NCBI GenBank assembly: GCA_963786765.1 | Contig: CAWBAJ010000013.1 | Coordinates: 155,393-219,392, forward strand | Direction: 5' to 3' | From: DATKNA01 sp963786765 | Lineage (GTDB): Bacteria; Actinomycetota; Actinomycetes; Actinomycetales; Kineosporiaceae | DNA length: 64,000 nt | Shown: positions 47,431 to 56,862 of the stretch, piece by piece | Position numbering within the stretch: position 1 is the first letter of the stretch | Layout: the number at the start of each line of letters is the position of its first letter | The notes under the pieces: generated by a model | The model's database searches: none | What the model saw: the letters and a program-made list of their open reading frames with translations, nothing else | What the model was told of the DNA's origin: nothing | Position numbers and translations under genes: made by a program

Positions 47431-48714
47431 GTGAGTACCCGTGAGAGCACCGAGGTGCTGGCACAGCCACGCCTGGCGGCCGCGACCCGGGCGACCTATG
47501 TCGCGTTCATCGGCAACGGGTTCGCCTTCGCCAGCTGGGCGTCCCGGATTCCGCAGGTCCGGGACCGGCTGCACCTGACGTCGGAAGAGCTCGGGCTGGT
47601 GCTGCTCACGCTGGCGGCCGGCTCCGTGAGCGCGCTGCTGGTGGCAGGCGTGATCGTGCACCGGTTCCACTCCCGTCGGACGGTTGCCGTGATGTCCGTG
47701 CTGCTGGGCGGGGCTCTGGCCGTGGTGGCCCTGGGGTATCTGGGCGGTGTGGTCCCCCTGGTGGTGGGCCTGTGCATGTACGGGTTCACGACGGCGGCCT
47801 GGGACGTGGCGATGAACGTCCAGGGAGCGGCGGTGGAGCGCCTGTCCGGGCGCGCGATCATGCCCAGATTCCACGCCGGGTTCAGCATCGGGACCGTGGC
47901 GGGGGCCTTGGTCGGCGCCGTCATGGTGGCCCTGCACGTCTCGGTCACCGCGCACCTCCTCGCGGTCGGCGTGGTCGTGGCGGTCGTCACTCCGTTCGCG
48001 GTGCGCAGCTTCGTCCCGGACATCGAGCCAGACCCCGACCCCGATCCGGACCCCGCCTCAGAGCTCGAGGCCGATGCCGGCACCGAGGCCGGCACGGACG
48101 CCGTCGCCGATGCTCCCCGCATTCGGAGCTCGAGCGGCGCGGCGAGTGCGCTGCGGCGGTGGCTCGAACCCCGCACGTTGCTGATCGGACTGGTGGTACT
48201 GGCCTTCGCGTTCGCCGAAGGTGCCGGCAACGACTGGATCAGCCTGGCGCTCATCGACGGCTACCAGCAGCCCGCCGTGGTCGGCACCCTCGGGTTCGCC
48301 GTCTTCCTCGCCGCGATGACCGCCGGCCGCTGGTTCTCCCAAGGGATCCTCGCGCGCTACGGCAGGGTCGTGGTCGTCCGCTCCCAGGGGGTCCTGGCCA
48401 TCGCCGGGGTACTGCTGTTCGTGTTCGGCCAGGCCACGCCGCTGGCGTTCGTCGCCCTGCTGCTGTGGGGAGTGGGGGCCTCCCTCGGCTTCCCGGTGGG
48501 CATGAGCGCTGCATCGGACGACCCGGCAGCCGCCGCGGGCCGGGTGAGCGTGGTGGCGTCGATCGGGTACTGCGCCTTCCTGGCCGGGCCGCCCCTGATC
48601 GGGTACCTCGGCCAGAACGTGACCGTGCTCCGGGCGCTCCTGGCAGTGGCCGTCGTCCTCGCCCTGGCAACGTTGATCACCGGTGCCCTACGCCCCCTGG
48701 CAGGAACGGAGTGA
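47431..48714 (+). CDS. MFS transporter, FucP/YbjJ-like
   Basis: Intact, 427 residues, GTG start, 12 helices. ATYVAFIGNGFAFASWASRI and QVRDRLHLTSEELGLVLLTL at the start and GFTTAAWDVAMNVQGAAVER in helix 4 are typical of YbjJ/sugar-like MFS. The central loop is very acidic with a DPDPDPDPDP run. The stop is 4 bp before the GH3 gene, so it may import the sugar that the GH3 enzyme splits or export its product. Confidence 0.85.
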   Translation: MSTRESTEVLAQPRLAAATRATYVAFIGNGFAFASWASRIPQVRDRLHLTSEELGLVLLTLAAGSVSALLVAGVIVHRFHSRRTVAVMSVLLGGALAVVALGYLGGVVPLVVGLCMYGFTTAAWDVAMNVQGAAVERLSGRAIMPRFHAGFSIGTVAGALVGAVMVALHVSVTAHLLAVGVVVAVVTPFAVRSFVPDIEPDPDPDPDPASELEADAGTEAGTDAVADAPRIRSSSGAASALRRWLEPRTLLIGLVVLAFAFAEGAGNDWISLALIDGYQQPAVVGTLGFAVFLAAMTAGRWFSQGILARYGRVVVVRSQGVLAIAGVLLFVFGQATPLAFVALLLWGVGASLGFPVGMSAASDDPAAAAGRVSVVASIGYCAFLAGPPLIGYLGQNVTVLRALLAVAVVLALATLITGALRPLAGTE

Positions 48715-48718
48715 GTCT

Positions 48719-51001
48719 GTGAGCGACCAGTTCCGAGAGACCGGAGCCCAGGTGCACGAAGCTGCGGGCGAAGTCCGGGCACGAGCCGAAGGGCTGCTGC
48801 GCCAGATGACGCCCGCCGAGAAGGCTGGTCAGCTGACCCAGTACTTCTACTTCCGCCTACCTGCGGCGCCGGACGACGACTCTGCGCTGAGGGTCGACGC
48901 CGAGGCCCAGCCACGTGCTGTCGAGGACGCACTCGCCCGCGGCGGCGTCGGCTCCCTGCTGTTCGAGACCGACCCCGCCCACATCAACCGCCTCCAGCGG
49001 CTCGCGATCGAGGGCAACCGCCTGGGCATCCCGGCCCTGTTCGGTTACGACGTCATCCACGGCCTGCGGACCGTCTTCCCCGTGCCGATCGCCATGGCCG
49101 CGTCGTGGGACCTCGAGACGATCGAACGAGGTCAGGCGGTCGCGGCCCGGGAGGCACGCGCTGTCGGCATCCACTGGGCCTTCGCGCCCATGGTCGACAT
49201 CGCCCGGGACCCCCGCTGGGGCCGGATCATCGAGGGCGCGGGCGAGGACCCGTTCCTCGGGGCGGCCGTCGCTGCGGCCCAGGTCCGGGGCTTCCAGGGC
49301 ACCGACTACGGCCTGCAGGACAGGATCATCGCGGGCCCCAAGCACTTCGCCGGCTACGGGTTCGCGCTGGGCGGCCGGGACTACGACGAGGTCGACGTGT
49401 CCGAGCACATGCTCTGGAACGTGATCTTCCCGCCGTTCAAGGCCGCGGTCGACGCCGGCGCGGGCAACGTGATGACGGCGTACATGGACCTGAACGGGGT
49501 GCCGGCCGGCGCCAGCCGCTGGCTCTTCACGGAGGTCCTGCGGGACACGTGGGGCTTCGAAGGGTTCGTGGTCAGCGACGCCAACGTCGTCCGGAGCCTC
49601 GTCACCCACGGCTTGGCCGCCGACGCTCCGGACGCCGCCGCCCGGGCGCTGACCGCGGGTGTGGACATGGAGATGGCGATCCAGGACCCGGCGTATGCCC
49701 ACCTGCCCGAAGCGCTGGACGCGAGCGCCGTCGACGAGCAGACGCTCGACGCGAGCGTGCGCCGGGTCCTCGAGGCGAAGCTTCGCCTCGGCCTGTTCGA
49801 CCACCCGTACGCCGACGAGGACCGCGCCCGTGAGGTGCTCGCCGACCCGGCCTCCCGCGAGGTCGCTCGGGTCGCTGCCGAACGGGCCGCCGTCCTGCTC
49901 CGCAACGACGGCGACCTGCTGCCCCTGGACGCCGGCCGGCTCACCTCGCTCGCCGTGGTCGGGCCGCTCGCCGACTCGCCCCGCGACACCCTCGGCCCCT
50001 GGGTGTTCGACTACGACCTGGACGAGACGGTCACGGTGCTCGACGGCATCCGCGGCAAGGTCGGAGACCGGGTCCGGGTCGAGCACGCCCGCGGGGTCCG
50101 CGTGGTCCGGCGACTCTTCCCCTCGATCTTCGACATGCACGGCGGGAACATCCCCGAGGACCCGGAGGGCTTCGACGAGGACGCCGAGTTCCGGCGGGCG
50201 GTCGACCTCGCGGCCGCTGCCGATGTCGCCGTCGTCGTCGCCGGTGAGTGGCAGAGCATGATCGGTGAGCAGGCCTCCCGGTCGTCGCTCGAGCTTCCCG
50301 GCCGCCAGCTGGAACTGCTGCAGGCCGTCGTCGCGACCGGAACCCCGACCGTCCTGCTGGTGATGAACGGGCGTCCGCTGGACCTGCGCTGGGCCGCCGA
50401 GCACGTCCCCGCCATCCTCGACATCTGGTACCCGGGAACGCAGGGTGGGGCGGCCGTCGCGAACCTGCTCTTCGGCGACGTCTCGCCCGGTGGGAAGCTC
50501 CCCTTCACCTGGCCGCGGTCGGTGGGCCAGGTCCCGATGACCTACTCGCACACGCGCTCGCACGACCCCGAGAACCAGGGCCGCCGCTACTGGGACGAGC
50601 CGAGCACGCCGCTGTTCCCCTTCGGGCACGGCCTCAGCTACAGCCGGTTCACCTACTCCGAGCTGGTCGTCGACCAGCCGTCGGTGACGCCGGAGGAAAA
50701 CGTGACCGTGTCGGTCCGGGTGACGAACGCCGGCGAGCGCGAAGCCACCGACGTCGTCCAGCTGTACCTGCACCAGCGCTACGGATCCGCCTCCCGGCCC
50801 GTCCGGGAACTCAAGGGCTTCGAGCGGGTGACGCTGGCGCCCGGCGCGTCCCGGCAGGTCCGGTTCACGCTCGGGCCCGAGCAGCGGCGGTACTGGAGCG
50901 CGACGAGCAGGGACTGGGCCCTCGACGAGACCGTCTTCGACGTGTGGGCCGGCGGCGACTCCACCGCAGACCTGAGCGGGAGCTTCGAGCAGCGCCGCTA
51001 G
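48719..51001 (+). CDS. GH3 beta-glucosidase (BglX type)
   Basis: Intact, 760 residues from GTG 48719. The (beta/alpha)8 domain has GIPALFGYDVIHGLRTVFPV, WAFAPMVDIARDPRWGRIIE, GAGEDPFLG, IAGPKHFAGYG (Lys-His) and the nucleophile Asp in GFVVSDANVV, where family members usually have SDW/SDY. The second domain has GEWQSMIGEQASRSSLELPG; a C-terminal fibronectin-III-like domain follows (NVTVSVRVTNAGEREATDVV). No signal peptide: cytosolic hydrolysis of beta-glucosides or xylosides brought in by the coupled MFS protein. Confidence 0.9.
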   Translation: MSDQFRETGAQVHEAAGEVRARAEGLLRQMTPAEKAGQLTQYFYFRLPAAPDDDSALRVDAEAQPRAVEDALARGGVGSLLFETDPAHINRLQRLAIEGNRLGIPALFGYDVIHGLRTVFPVPIAMAASWDLETIERGQAVAAREARAVGIHWAFAPMVDIARDPRWGRIIEGAGEDPFLGAAVAAAQVRGFQGTDYGLQDRIIAGPKHFAGYGFALGGRDYDEVDVSEHMLWNVIFPPFKAAVDAGAGNVMTAYMDLNGVPAGASRWLFTEVLRDTWGFEGFVVSDANVVRSLVTHGLAADAPDAAARALTAGVDMEMAIQDPAYAHLPEALDASAVDEQTLDASVRRVLEAKLRLGLFDHPYADEDRAREVLADPASREVARVAAERAAVLLRNDGDLLPLDAGRLTSLAVVGPLADSPRDTLGPWVFDYDLDETVTVLDGIRGKVGDRVRVEHARGVRVVRRLFPSIFDMHGGNIPEDPEGFDEDAEFRRAVDLAAAADVAVVVAGEWQSMIGEQASRSSLELPGRQLELLQAVVATGTPTVLLVMNGRPLDLRWAAEHVPAILDIWYPGTQGGAAVANLLFGDVSPGGKLPFTWPRSVGQVPMTYSHTRSHDPENQGRRYWDEPSTPLFPFGHGLSYSRFTYSELVVDQPSVTPEENVTVSVRVTNAGEREATDVVQLYLHQRYGSASRPVRELKGFERVTLAPGASRQVRFTLGPEQRRYWSATSRDWALDETVFDVWAGGDSTADLSGSFEQRR

Positions 51002-51004
51002 GCC

Positions 51005-53008
51005 TCAGTCCCCGGCGGCCCCCTGCGCCACCTGCTGGTCCGCACCGGCGAACTGGCTGGCGTACAGCGCCGCGTAGGCGCCGCCGCGCTCCAGGAGCTC
51101 GGCGTGGTCACCCCGCTCGACGACCCGGCCGTGGTCCATCACGAGGATCGTGTCGGCGTTCCGGATCGTCGACAGGCGGTGCGCGATGACGAAGCTCGTC
51201 CGCCCGGTGCGCAGCCGCGCCATCGCCTGCTGGACCAGGACCTCGGTGCGGGTGTCCACCGAGCTCGTGGCCTCGTCGAGGATCAGGATCGGAGCGTCGG
51301 CGAGGAACGCGCGGGCGATCGTGATCAGCTGCCGCTGGCCGGCGGAGACGTTCGAGGCGTCGTCCTCGAGGACGGTGTCGTAGCCGTCCGGGAGGGTCCG
51401 CACGAAGTGGTCGACGTGAGCGGCCTCCGCCGCTCGCACCACCGCCTCGGGGGTCGCGTCGCCGGCGCCGAACGCGATGTTGTCCCGGATCGTCCCACCG
51501 AACAGCCAGGCGTCCTGGAGCACCATCCCGAAGGAGCGCCGCAGGTCGTCGCGGGTCAGGTCGCGGACGTCGACCTCGTCGAGGGTGATCCGCCCGGCCT
51601 GGATCTCGTAGAACCGCATGAGCAGGTTCACGAGCGTGGTCTTGCCCGCGCCCGTCTGGCCGACGATGGCGACCGTCGTCCCCGGCGGGGCGTCCAGCGA
51701 GAGATCCTCGATCAGGGGCTTGTCCGGGTCGTACCGGAAGGACACGTGCTCGAACCGGACGTGCCCGCGCACGCCCGGCAGCCGGACCGGCTCCGCGGGG
51801 TCGGGCTCCTCCTCGGGCTCGTCGAGCACCTCGAAGACGCGCTCCGCGGACGCGATCCCGGACTGGATGAGGTTCGACAGCCCCGCCAGCTGCGCGATCG
51901 GCATCGTGAACTGCCGCGAGTACTGGATGAACGCCTGCACGTCGCCGAGGGAGATCTGCCCGGATGCGACCCGCAGCCCGCCGACGACCGCGATGCCGAC
52001 GTACCCGAGGTTGCCGATCACGTTCATCGCCGGCATGACGATCCCCGAGATGAACTGGGCGCGGAAGCTCGACCGGTACAACTGCTCGTTCGCCTCGTCG
52101 AACGTGGCTTCCGCCTGCGCCTGGCGACCGTAGACCTTGACGATGTCGTGTCCGGAGTACATCTCCTCCACGTGGCCGTTGAGGCGGCCGGTCCAGCGCC
52201 ACTGCTGGGCGAAGTGCGGTTGCGCACGCTTGGCGATGAGGACGGTTCCGACCAGGGACAGCGGCACCGTGACGAGCGAGATCACGGCGAGCAGCGGGCT
52301 GATCCACACCATCATCGCCAGCACACCGATCACGGTGGACACGGAGGTGATCGCCTGGGTCAGGGTCTGCTGGAGGCTGGTGTTGATGTTGTCGATGTCG
52401 TTGGTCACCCGGCTCAGCAGGTCGCCGCGGGCGTGGGCGTCCAGGTAGCGCAGCGGTAGCCGGCCGAGCTTGTGGTCGACATCCTCCCGGAGGCGGTAGA
52501 TCACCCGCTGGGTGACGCCGGCCATCAGGTACGCCTGGCCCCAGGCGAGCACCGACGCGAGCACGTAGACCGCGACGACGACGAGCAGCGCCTGCCCGAG
52601 CCGGGCGAAGTCCACTCCCACGCCGGGCACGACGTTCATGCCGGCAATGAGGTCGGCCTGGTTCGTGTCGCCCCGCGCCCGCAGCCCTTCGACCACCTGC
52701 TCCTTGGTCAGGCCGGCGGGCAGGCGCTTGCCCACGACGCCCTCGAAGAGGATGTTCGTCGCGTTGCCCAGGAGCTTCGGACCGGCCACCGCGAACGCGA
52801 CGCTGGTGAGCGCCAGCACGATGACCGCGCCGACGGTCACACGCTCGGGGTGGAGCCGCCGCAGCACCCTTTGCAGGGTCCCGCGGAAGTTCGCCGGCTT
52901 CTCGACGGGCATGCCGAGGCCACCCATCGGGCCGCCCATCGGGCCACCGGGCCTGCCCCGGCCTGGGCCGAATCCTGGTCGCGCACCGGGGCGCGTGGCG
53001 GTGCTCAC
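51005..53008 (-). CDS. ABC exporter subunit 2, fused TM-ATPase
   Basis: Intact, 667 residues, GTG start overlapping the stop of subunit 1 (GTGA). Gly/Pro/Met-rich N-terminus (GGPMGGPMGG), six helices, coupling region LPLRYLDAHARGDLLSRVTN, then Walker A IVGQTGAGKTTLVNLLMRFY, Q-loop MVLQDAWLFGGTI, signature NVSAGQRQLITIARAFL (VSAGQ instead of LSGGQ), Walker B ILILDEATSSVDTRTE, H-loop IAHRLST. Heterodimeric multidrug-type exporter with the next entry; this half looks catalytically complete. Confidence 0.9.
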   Translation of the reverse strand: MSTATRPGARPGFGPGRGRPGGPMGGPMGGLGMPVEKPANFRGTLQRVLRRLHPERVTVGAVIVLALTSVAFAVAGPKLLGNATNILFEGVVGKRLPAGLTKEQVVEGLRARGDTNQADLIAGMNVVPGVGVDFARLGQALLVVVAVYVLASVLAWGQAYLMAGVTQRVIYRLREDVDHKLGRLPLRYLDAHARGDLLSRVTNDIDNINTSLQQTLTQAITSVSTVIGVLAMMVWISPLLAVISLVTVPLSLVGTVLIAKRAQPHFAQQWRWTGRLNGHVEEMYSGHDIVKVYGRQAQAEATFDEANEQLYRSSFRAQFISGIVMPAMNVIGNLGYVGIAVVGGLRVASGQISLGDVQAFIQYSRQFTMPIAQLAGLSNLIQSGIASAERVFEVLDEPEEEPDPAEPVRLPGVRGHVRFEHVSFRYDPDKPLIEDLSLDAPPGTTVAIVGQTGAGKTTLVNLLMRFYEIQAGRITLDEVDVRDLTRDDLRRSFGMVLQDAWLFGGTIRDNIAFGAGDATPEAVVRAAEAAHVDHFVRTLPDGYDTVLEDDASNVSAGQRQLITIARAFLADAPILILDEATSSVDTRTEVLVQQAMARLRTGRTSFVIAHRLSTIRNADTILVMDHGRVVERGDHAELLERGGAYAALYASQFAGADQQVAQGAAGD

Positions 53009-54738
53009 GCCGCCTCCGCCGCGGTGAGCTGGGACGAGACGATCTCCCGGTACGTCTCGCAGCCGGCGAGCAGATCCTCGTGCGTACCGATGCCGACGAC
53101 CCTGCCCTCGTCGAGCACGACGATCTGGTCCGCGCCGAGGACGGTGCTGATCCGCTGCGCGACCACGATCACCGTCGTCTCCCGGGTGTCGGCTCGCAGG
53201 GCTGCGCGTAGTCGGGCGTCGGTGGCGAAGTCCAGCGCGGAGAAGCTGTCGTCGAACACGTAGACCGCCGGCTGCCGGACCAGCGCGCGGGCGATCGCCA
53301 GGCGCTGCCGCTGACCGCCGGAGAGGTTCGCGCCGCCCTGCTCGATCACCGCGTCCAGGCCGCCGCTCAGCTCCTCCACGACGTCGCGGGCCTGCGCGAC
53401 GTCGAGCGCGTGCCACAGCTCGTCGTCCGTGGCGGACTGCTTGCCGTACCGCAGGTTGTCGGCGACGGTGCCGCTGAAGAGGAACGCCCGCTGCGGAACG
53501 ATGCCGAGCCGACTCCACAGCTCCTGGCGGTCCCGCTCGCGGACGTCGACGCCGTCCACGAGCACGGCTCCGCCGGTGACGTCGTACAGCCGGGGGATGA
53601 GGTTGACGAGCGTGGTCTTCCCGGAGCCGGTGCTGCCCACGATCGCCGTCGTCCGCCCGGGGGTGAAGCGCAGGGAGATCCCCCGCAGCACGGGCTCCTG
53701 GGCGCTGGGGTAGCCGAACTCGACGTTCCGGAACTCGACGACGCCGGCCTCCGCGGCGAGCGCGGGCCGGGGGTCGCGGGGGTCGCGGATGAGCGGCTCC
53801 GTGCGCAGGACGGCGTCGATGCGCTCGGCGGACGCCGCCGCGCGAGGCACCAGCGCCACCGACATGACGGCCATCAGCACCGCGAAGAGGATCTGCATGA
53901 CGTAGGACAAGAACGCGGTCATGCTGCCGATCTGCATCTCGCCGGCGTCGACCAGGTGCGCGCCGAACCACAGGATGGCCACGCTCGAGAGGTTGATGAC
54001 GAGCATCACCGACGGGAACGTGATCGCGAAGAGCCTGGTGACGGCGAGCGTGGTGGCGGTGAGGTCGGCGTTCGCGGCCTCGAAGCGGGCCTCCTCGTCA
54101 CGGGTTCGGACGAAGGCCCGGACGACGCGGATGCCCGTCAGGTTCTCCCGCAGGATCCGGTTGATCGTGTCGATCTTCCCCTGGACCGAGCGGAACAGCG
54201 GGATCGCCCGGCTCATCACGACGCCGACCACGACCAGCAGGATCGGGACGATCACGAGGAGGAGCCCCGAGAGCTGCACGTTCTCGTGCACCGCCATGAT
54301 GACGCCGCCGATCATCGTGATCGGGGCGGACACCATGAGCACGAGGGCCATGACCACGAACGTCTGCACCTGCTGGACGTCGTTGGTGTTCCGCGTGATC
54401 AGCGACGGCGCTCCGAACTCGTTGACCTCACGCAGGGAGAAGCCCTGGACGCGGCGGAAGAGGGCGGCCCGGACGTCCCGGCCGAAGCCCATCGCGGCCG
54501 AGGCGCTGAACCACGCGGCCACGATCGCGGCGACCCCGAGGAGCAGGGTGACGAGCAGCATCAGGCCGCCGATCCGCATGATGTAGCCGGTGTCGCCGGT
54601 CAGTACGCCGTTGTTGATGATGTCCGCGTTGAGGCTCGGCAACCACAACTGACCCATGGCCTGGATGAGCAGCAGGACGACGACGATCGCCACCTGGCCT
54701 GCGTACGGGCGCAGGTGGCGGCGCAGGAGCGCGAGCAC
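53005..54738 (-). CDS. ABC exporter subunit 1, fused TM-ATPase
   Basis: Intact, 577 residues. Six helices; SLREVNEFGAPSLITRNTND and GIRVVRAFVRTRDEEARFEA are typical. Walker A IVGSTGSGKTTLVNLIPRLY, Q-loop IVPQRAFLFSGTV, signature NLSGGQRQRLAIARALV. Walker B is VYVFDDSFSALD, with Asp in place of the catalytic Glu, and the H-loop His is Gln (VVAQRIST). This is the degenerate half of a heterodimeric exporter such as TM287/288 or LmrCD. Drug or lipid export. Confidence 0.9.
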   Translation of the reverse strand: MLALLRRHLRPYAGQVAIVVVLLLIQAMGQLWLPSLNADIINNGVLTGDTGYIMRIGGLMLLVTLLLGVAAIVAAWFSASAAMGFGRDVRAALFRRVQGFSLREVNEFGAPSLITRNTNDVQQVQTFVVMALVLMVSAPITMIGGVIMAVHENVQLSGLLLVIVPILLVVVGVVMSRAIPLFRSVQGKIDTINRILRENLTGIRVVRAFVRTRDEEARFEAANADLTATTLAVTRLFAITFPSVMLVINLSSVAILWFGAHLVDAGEMQIGSMTAFLSYVMQILFAVLMAVMSVALVPRAAASAERIDAVLRTEPLIRDPRDPRPALAAEAGVVEFRNVEFGYPSAQEPVLRGISLRFTPGRTTAIVGSTGSGKTTLVNLIPRLYDVTGGAVLVDGVDVRERDRQELWSRLGIVPQRAFLFSGTVADNLRYGKQSATDDELWHALDVAQARDVVEELSGGLDAVIEQGGANLSGGQRQRLAIARALVRQPAVYVFDDSFSALDFATDARLRAALRADTRETTVIVVAQRISTVLGADQIVVLDEGRVVGIGTHEDLLAGCETYREIVSSQLTAAEAA

Positions 54739-54779
54739 CTCCCCATCGTCGCCGATCAGTCAAGCGGATTCAGTTGTTC

Positions 54780-55112
54780 TCACAGCTGCAGGAGTCCTGC
54801 CGAGACGAGGTAGGCCGCCGACGCGGCCTCCGGGTCGTGGAGCTCCCCGGGTGTCTCCAGCGCCGCGCGGGAACGCGACCGGATGGCGACACCCGGGTCC
54901 TCGGCCACGAGATCGATGCAGAGCCCGGCCACCACGGCGTCGGCGTCGTGGTCGTCCAGACCATCGAGGGCGAGGCCGTTGTGGAGCACGGTCGCCACCT
55001 CCGCGAACACCTCGCGAACCATCTCGGGCTCCACCTCGGGCCGTGCCCGGACCACCGCCTCGGCGGTTGCCAGGAACTGGTCGAACGGTGGCTCCACGCC
55101 GGTGTGTGCCAT
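54780..55112 (-). CDS. Hypothetical protein, 110 aa
   Basis: Intact frame with good codon use, ATG 55112. FDQFLATAEAVVRARPEVEP, EVATVLHNGLALDGLDDHDA and DPEAASAAYLVSAGLLQL suggest an all-helical, acidic, cytosolic protein. No family recognised. It sits 41 bp upstream of the exporter operon on the same strand and may be co-transcribed. Confidence 0.5.
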   Translation of the reverse strand: MAHTGVEPPFDQFLATAEAVVRARPEVEPEMVREVFAEVATVLHNGLALDGLDDHDADAVVAGLCIDLVAEDPGVAIRSRSRAALETPGELHDPEAASAAYLVSAGLLQL

Positions 55113-55224
55113 ACCGGGAGCCTCACCGTGCGCTCCCACCCGGGCAAACGAATTACGCAGGGGCCCTGCGGACAGCCTCCCTGACCCGCCTGGGCGTGTG
55201 CGCGCTCACGTCCGGTGAGGGGGG

Positions 55225-55302
55225 AGGGCAGGTCTCTTGCGCACCGTATGCGTTGCCCCGGCACGCGGGGCACCACATACGGTCCGAAAGAGCACCACCC
55301 TC
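55225..55302. repeat. Long imperfect inverted repeat in a divergent intergenic region
   Basis: About 37 bp on each side match in inverse orientation, including ACCGTATG (55243-55250) / CATACGGT (55276-55283), GCCCC / GGGGC inside and GAGGG / CCCTC outside. The 323-bp gap 55113-55435 between divergent genes holds nothing else I recognise. Confidence 0.5.
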
Positions 55303-55435
55303 TCCGCGCTCCCTCATGGTCAGCGCTCCTGCACCGGGGCTGCGGACGGTCAGCCTGGGAGGAGTGGGAAACGATTCCCCAGCGGCCGGGGGGGAATTCC
55401 GTGGCCGGCGGGCGAACGCCGGGAAACGATGGGGC

Positions 55436-56257
55436 ATGGCTGACGACCCCGCCCTCGACCTGCTGCACCGGCACTACGAGCTCGGTCTGGAGGAGCGCCG
55501 GCTCCACGAGGCGCTGGGCTCGGTCGAGTTCGCGCGCACGCTCGACGTCGCCGCCCGTGTGCTGCCCCTCCCGCCGGGCGTGGTGGCCGATATCGGCGGT
55601 GGTCCCGGTCGCTACGCTCTGGAACTCGCAGGTCGGGGGTACGAGGTCGTCCACCGTGACCTCGTGCCACTGCACGTCGACCAGCTCCGCGCGGCGTCCG
55701 GTGCTCTGGCCCACCGGATCCAGACGGCTGTCGGTGACGCCCGGCACCTGGATCTGGACGACGACAGCGTCGACGGGGTTCTGCTCCTCGGGCCGCTCTA
55801 CCATCTGGTCGAACGCGATCAGAGGGTCCTCGCGCTGGCAGAGGCGCTGCGGGTGGCGCGTCCGGGCGCCCCGGTGCTGGTGAGCGCGATCTCGCGGTGG
55901 GCGCCCCGCCTGCACGGCTACTTCGCCGAGCGGCTCTACGAGCGAGCCGCCTTCTTCCCCGAGCTCGTTCGCGAGGTGGAGGACAGCGGACGGCTCAACG
56001 AGAGCGTGCCCGGCTGGTTCACCGGTTACTGCCACCGCCCCGGTCAGCTGCGTGAGGAGGTGGAGGAGGCCGGCCTCGTCGTCGAGGATCTCGTCGGTCT
56101 CGAAGGCCTGGCCTTCGCCCTGGGCGACCTTGCCGAGCGGCTCGAGAACCCTGTCGGCCGAGAGGTCGTCCTCGACTGCGCCCGCGCTGTCCAGCGAGTG
56201 CCGGAGTTGCTCGGGATGAGCCCGCACCTGCTCGTGGTGGCTCGCGCCGCCGGCTGA
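55436..56257 (+). CDS. Class I SAM-dependent methyltransferase
   Basis: Intact, 273 residues, ATG 55436. Motif I VVADIGGGPGRYALELAGRG, strand 2 VVHRDLVPLHVDQL, VGDARHLDLDDDSVDGVLLL and GPLYHLVERDQRVLALAEAL. The GPLYHL motif is typical of a group of small-molecule methyltransferases. The frame continues upstream but lacks coding character before 55436. Substrate unknown. Confidence 0.88.
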   Translation: MADDPALDLLHRHYELGLEERRLHEALGSVEFARTLDVAARVLPLPPGVVADIGGGPGRYALELAGRGYEVVHRDLVPLHVDQLRAASGALAHRIQTAVGDARHLDLDDDSVDGVLLLGPLYHLVERDQRVLALAEALRVARPGAPVLVSAISRWAPRLHGYFAERLYERAAFFPELVREVEDSGRLNESVPGWFTGYCHRPGQLREEVEEAGLVVEDLVGLEGLAFALGDLAERLENPVGREVVLDCARAVQRVPELLGMSPHLLVVARAAG

Positions 56258-56338
56258 CAGGGGCGGGTCCAGCTCGAGCTGTCCGTGAGTACCGGCCTCG
56301 CGACCGGGCACGTGACGGCGCGCGAAGAGTCGAGACGG

Positions 56339-56770
56339 TCAGTCGCGTTCGATCAGCGACTTCGCCGTGTCCAGCGACGCGGCCTCGGAGTCCATCGACG
56401 ACTGGACCGGCCTCGACATGAGGAGCTTCTTCAGCCCGGTGAGCTCGGCACGCAGGGTGAACGTCACCTGCGTGCCCGTCCCCAGGGGCCTGAACAGGAA
56501 CTCCCCGACCGGTTTGACGGGGCCGGTAGTGACGTTGAAGGCGAACCGGGTCGGCGATTCGAACGCCGTTACCTCGAAGTCCGCCTGGATGCCGCGTCCC
56601 GCCGGACCCTGGACCACCTGGTGCACCACGCTGCCCCGTCCCAGCGGCCCACTGGCTGAGATCTCCTTGACGTGGCGGCGCCAGCGGTGGTCGTTCGCCG
56701 GGTCGGTGAGGAACGCGAAGACCTGGTCGGGGGGTCGCTCGATGACGATTGTTCGTCGTACTTCGGGCAT
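56339..56770 (-). CDS. SRPBCC-family protein
   Basis: 143 residues, ATG 56770 after GAGGAGTT. MPEVRRTIVIERPPDQVFAF, LTDPANDHRWRRHVKEISAS, GIQADFEVTAFESPTRFAFN and GTQVTFTLRAEL make a polyketide-cyclase/dehydrase-like lipid-binding fold. Ligand unknown. Confidence 0.88.
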   Translation of the reverse strand: MPEVRRTIVIERPPDQVFAFLTDPANDHRWRRHVKEISASGPLGRGSVVHQVVQGPAGRGIQADFEVTAFESPTRFAFNVTTGPVKPVGEFLFRPLGTGTQVTFTLRAELTGLKKLLMSRPVQSSMDSEAASLDTAKSLIERD

Positions 56771-56862
56771 GCCAACTCCTCGTCCGTCGCCGCCGTGCCA
56801 CGCGCCGCGCTGCTGCCGAGCCACGACCTGGCACGGACCCTAGCTCGCACAGCCGGCCCGCG

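Noticed and set aside
48857..50773. 638-residue open frame on the minus strand
   Set aside because: Antisense to the intact GH3 gene; rich in V/D/G/R as expected for the mirror frame of GC-rich codons; no domain motifs.
51104..54813. Long plus-strand open frames (451 and 467 residues)
   Set aside because: Antisense to two intact ABC exporter genes that carry full ATPase motifs.
56545..56575. tRNA T-loop-like GGCGATTCGAACGCC
   Set aside because: Lies inside the intact SRPBCC coding region and no acceptor stem or anticodon arm can be folded around it.
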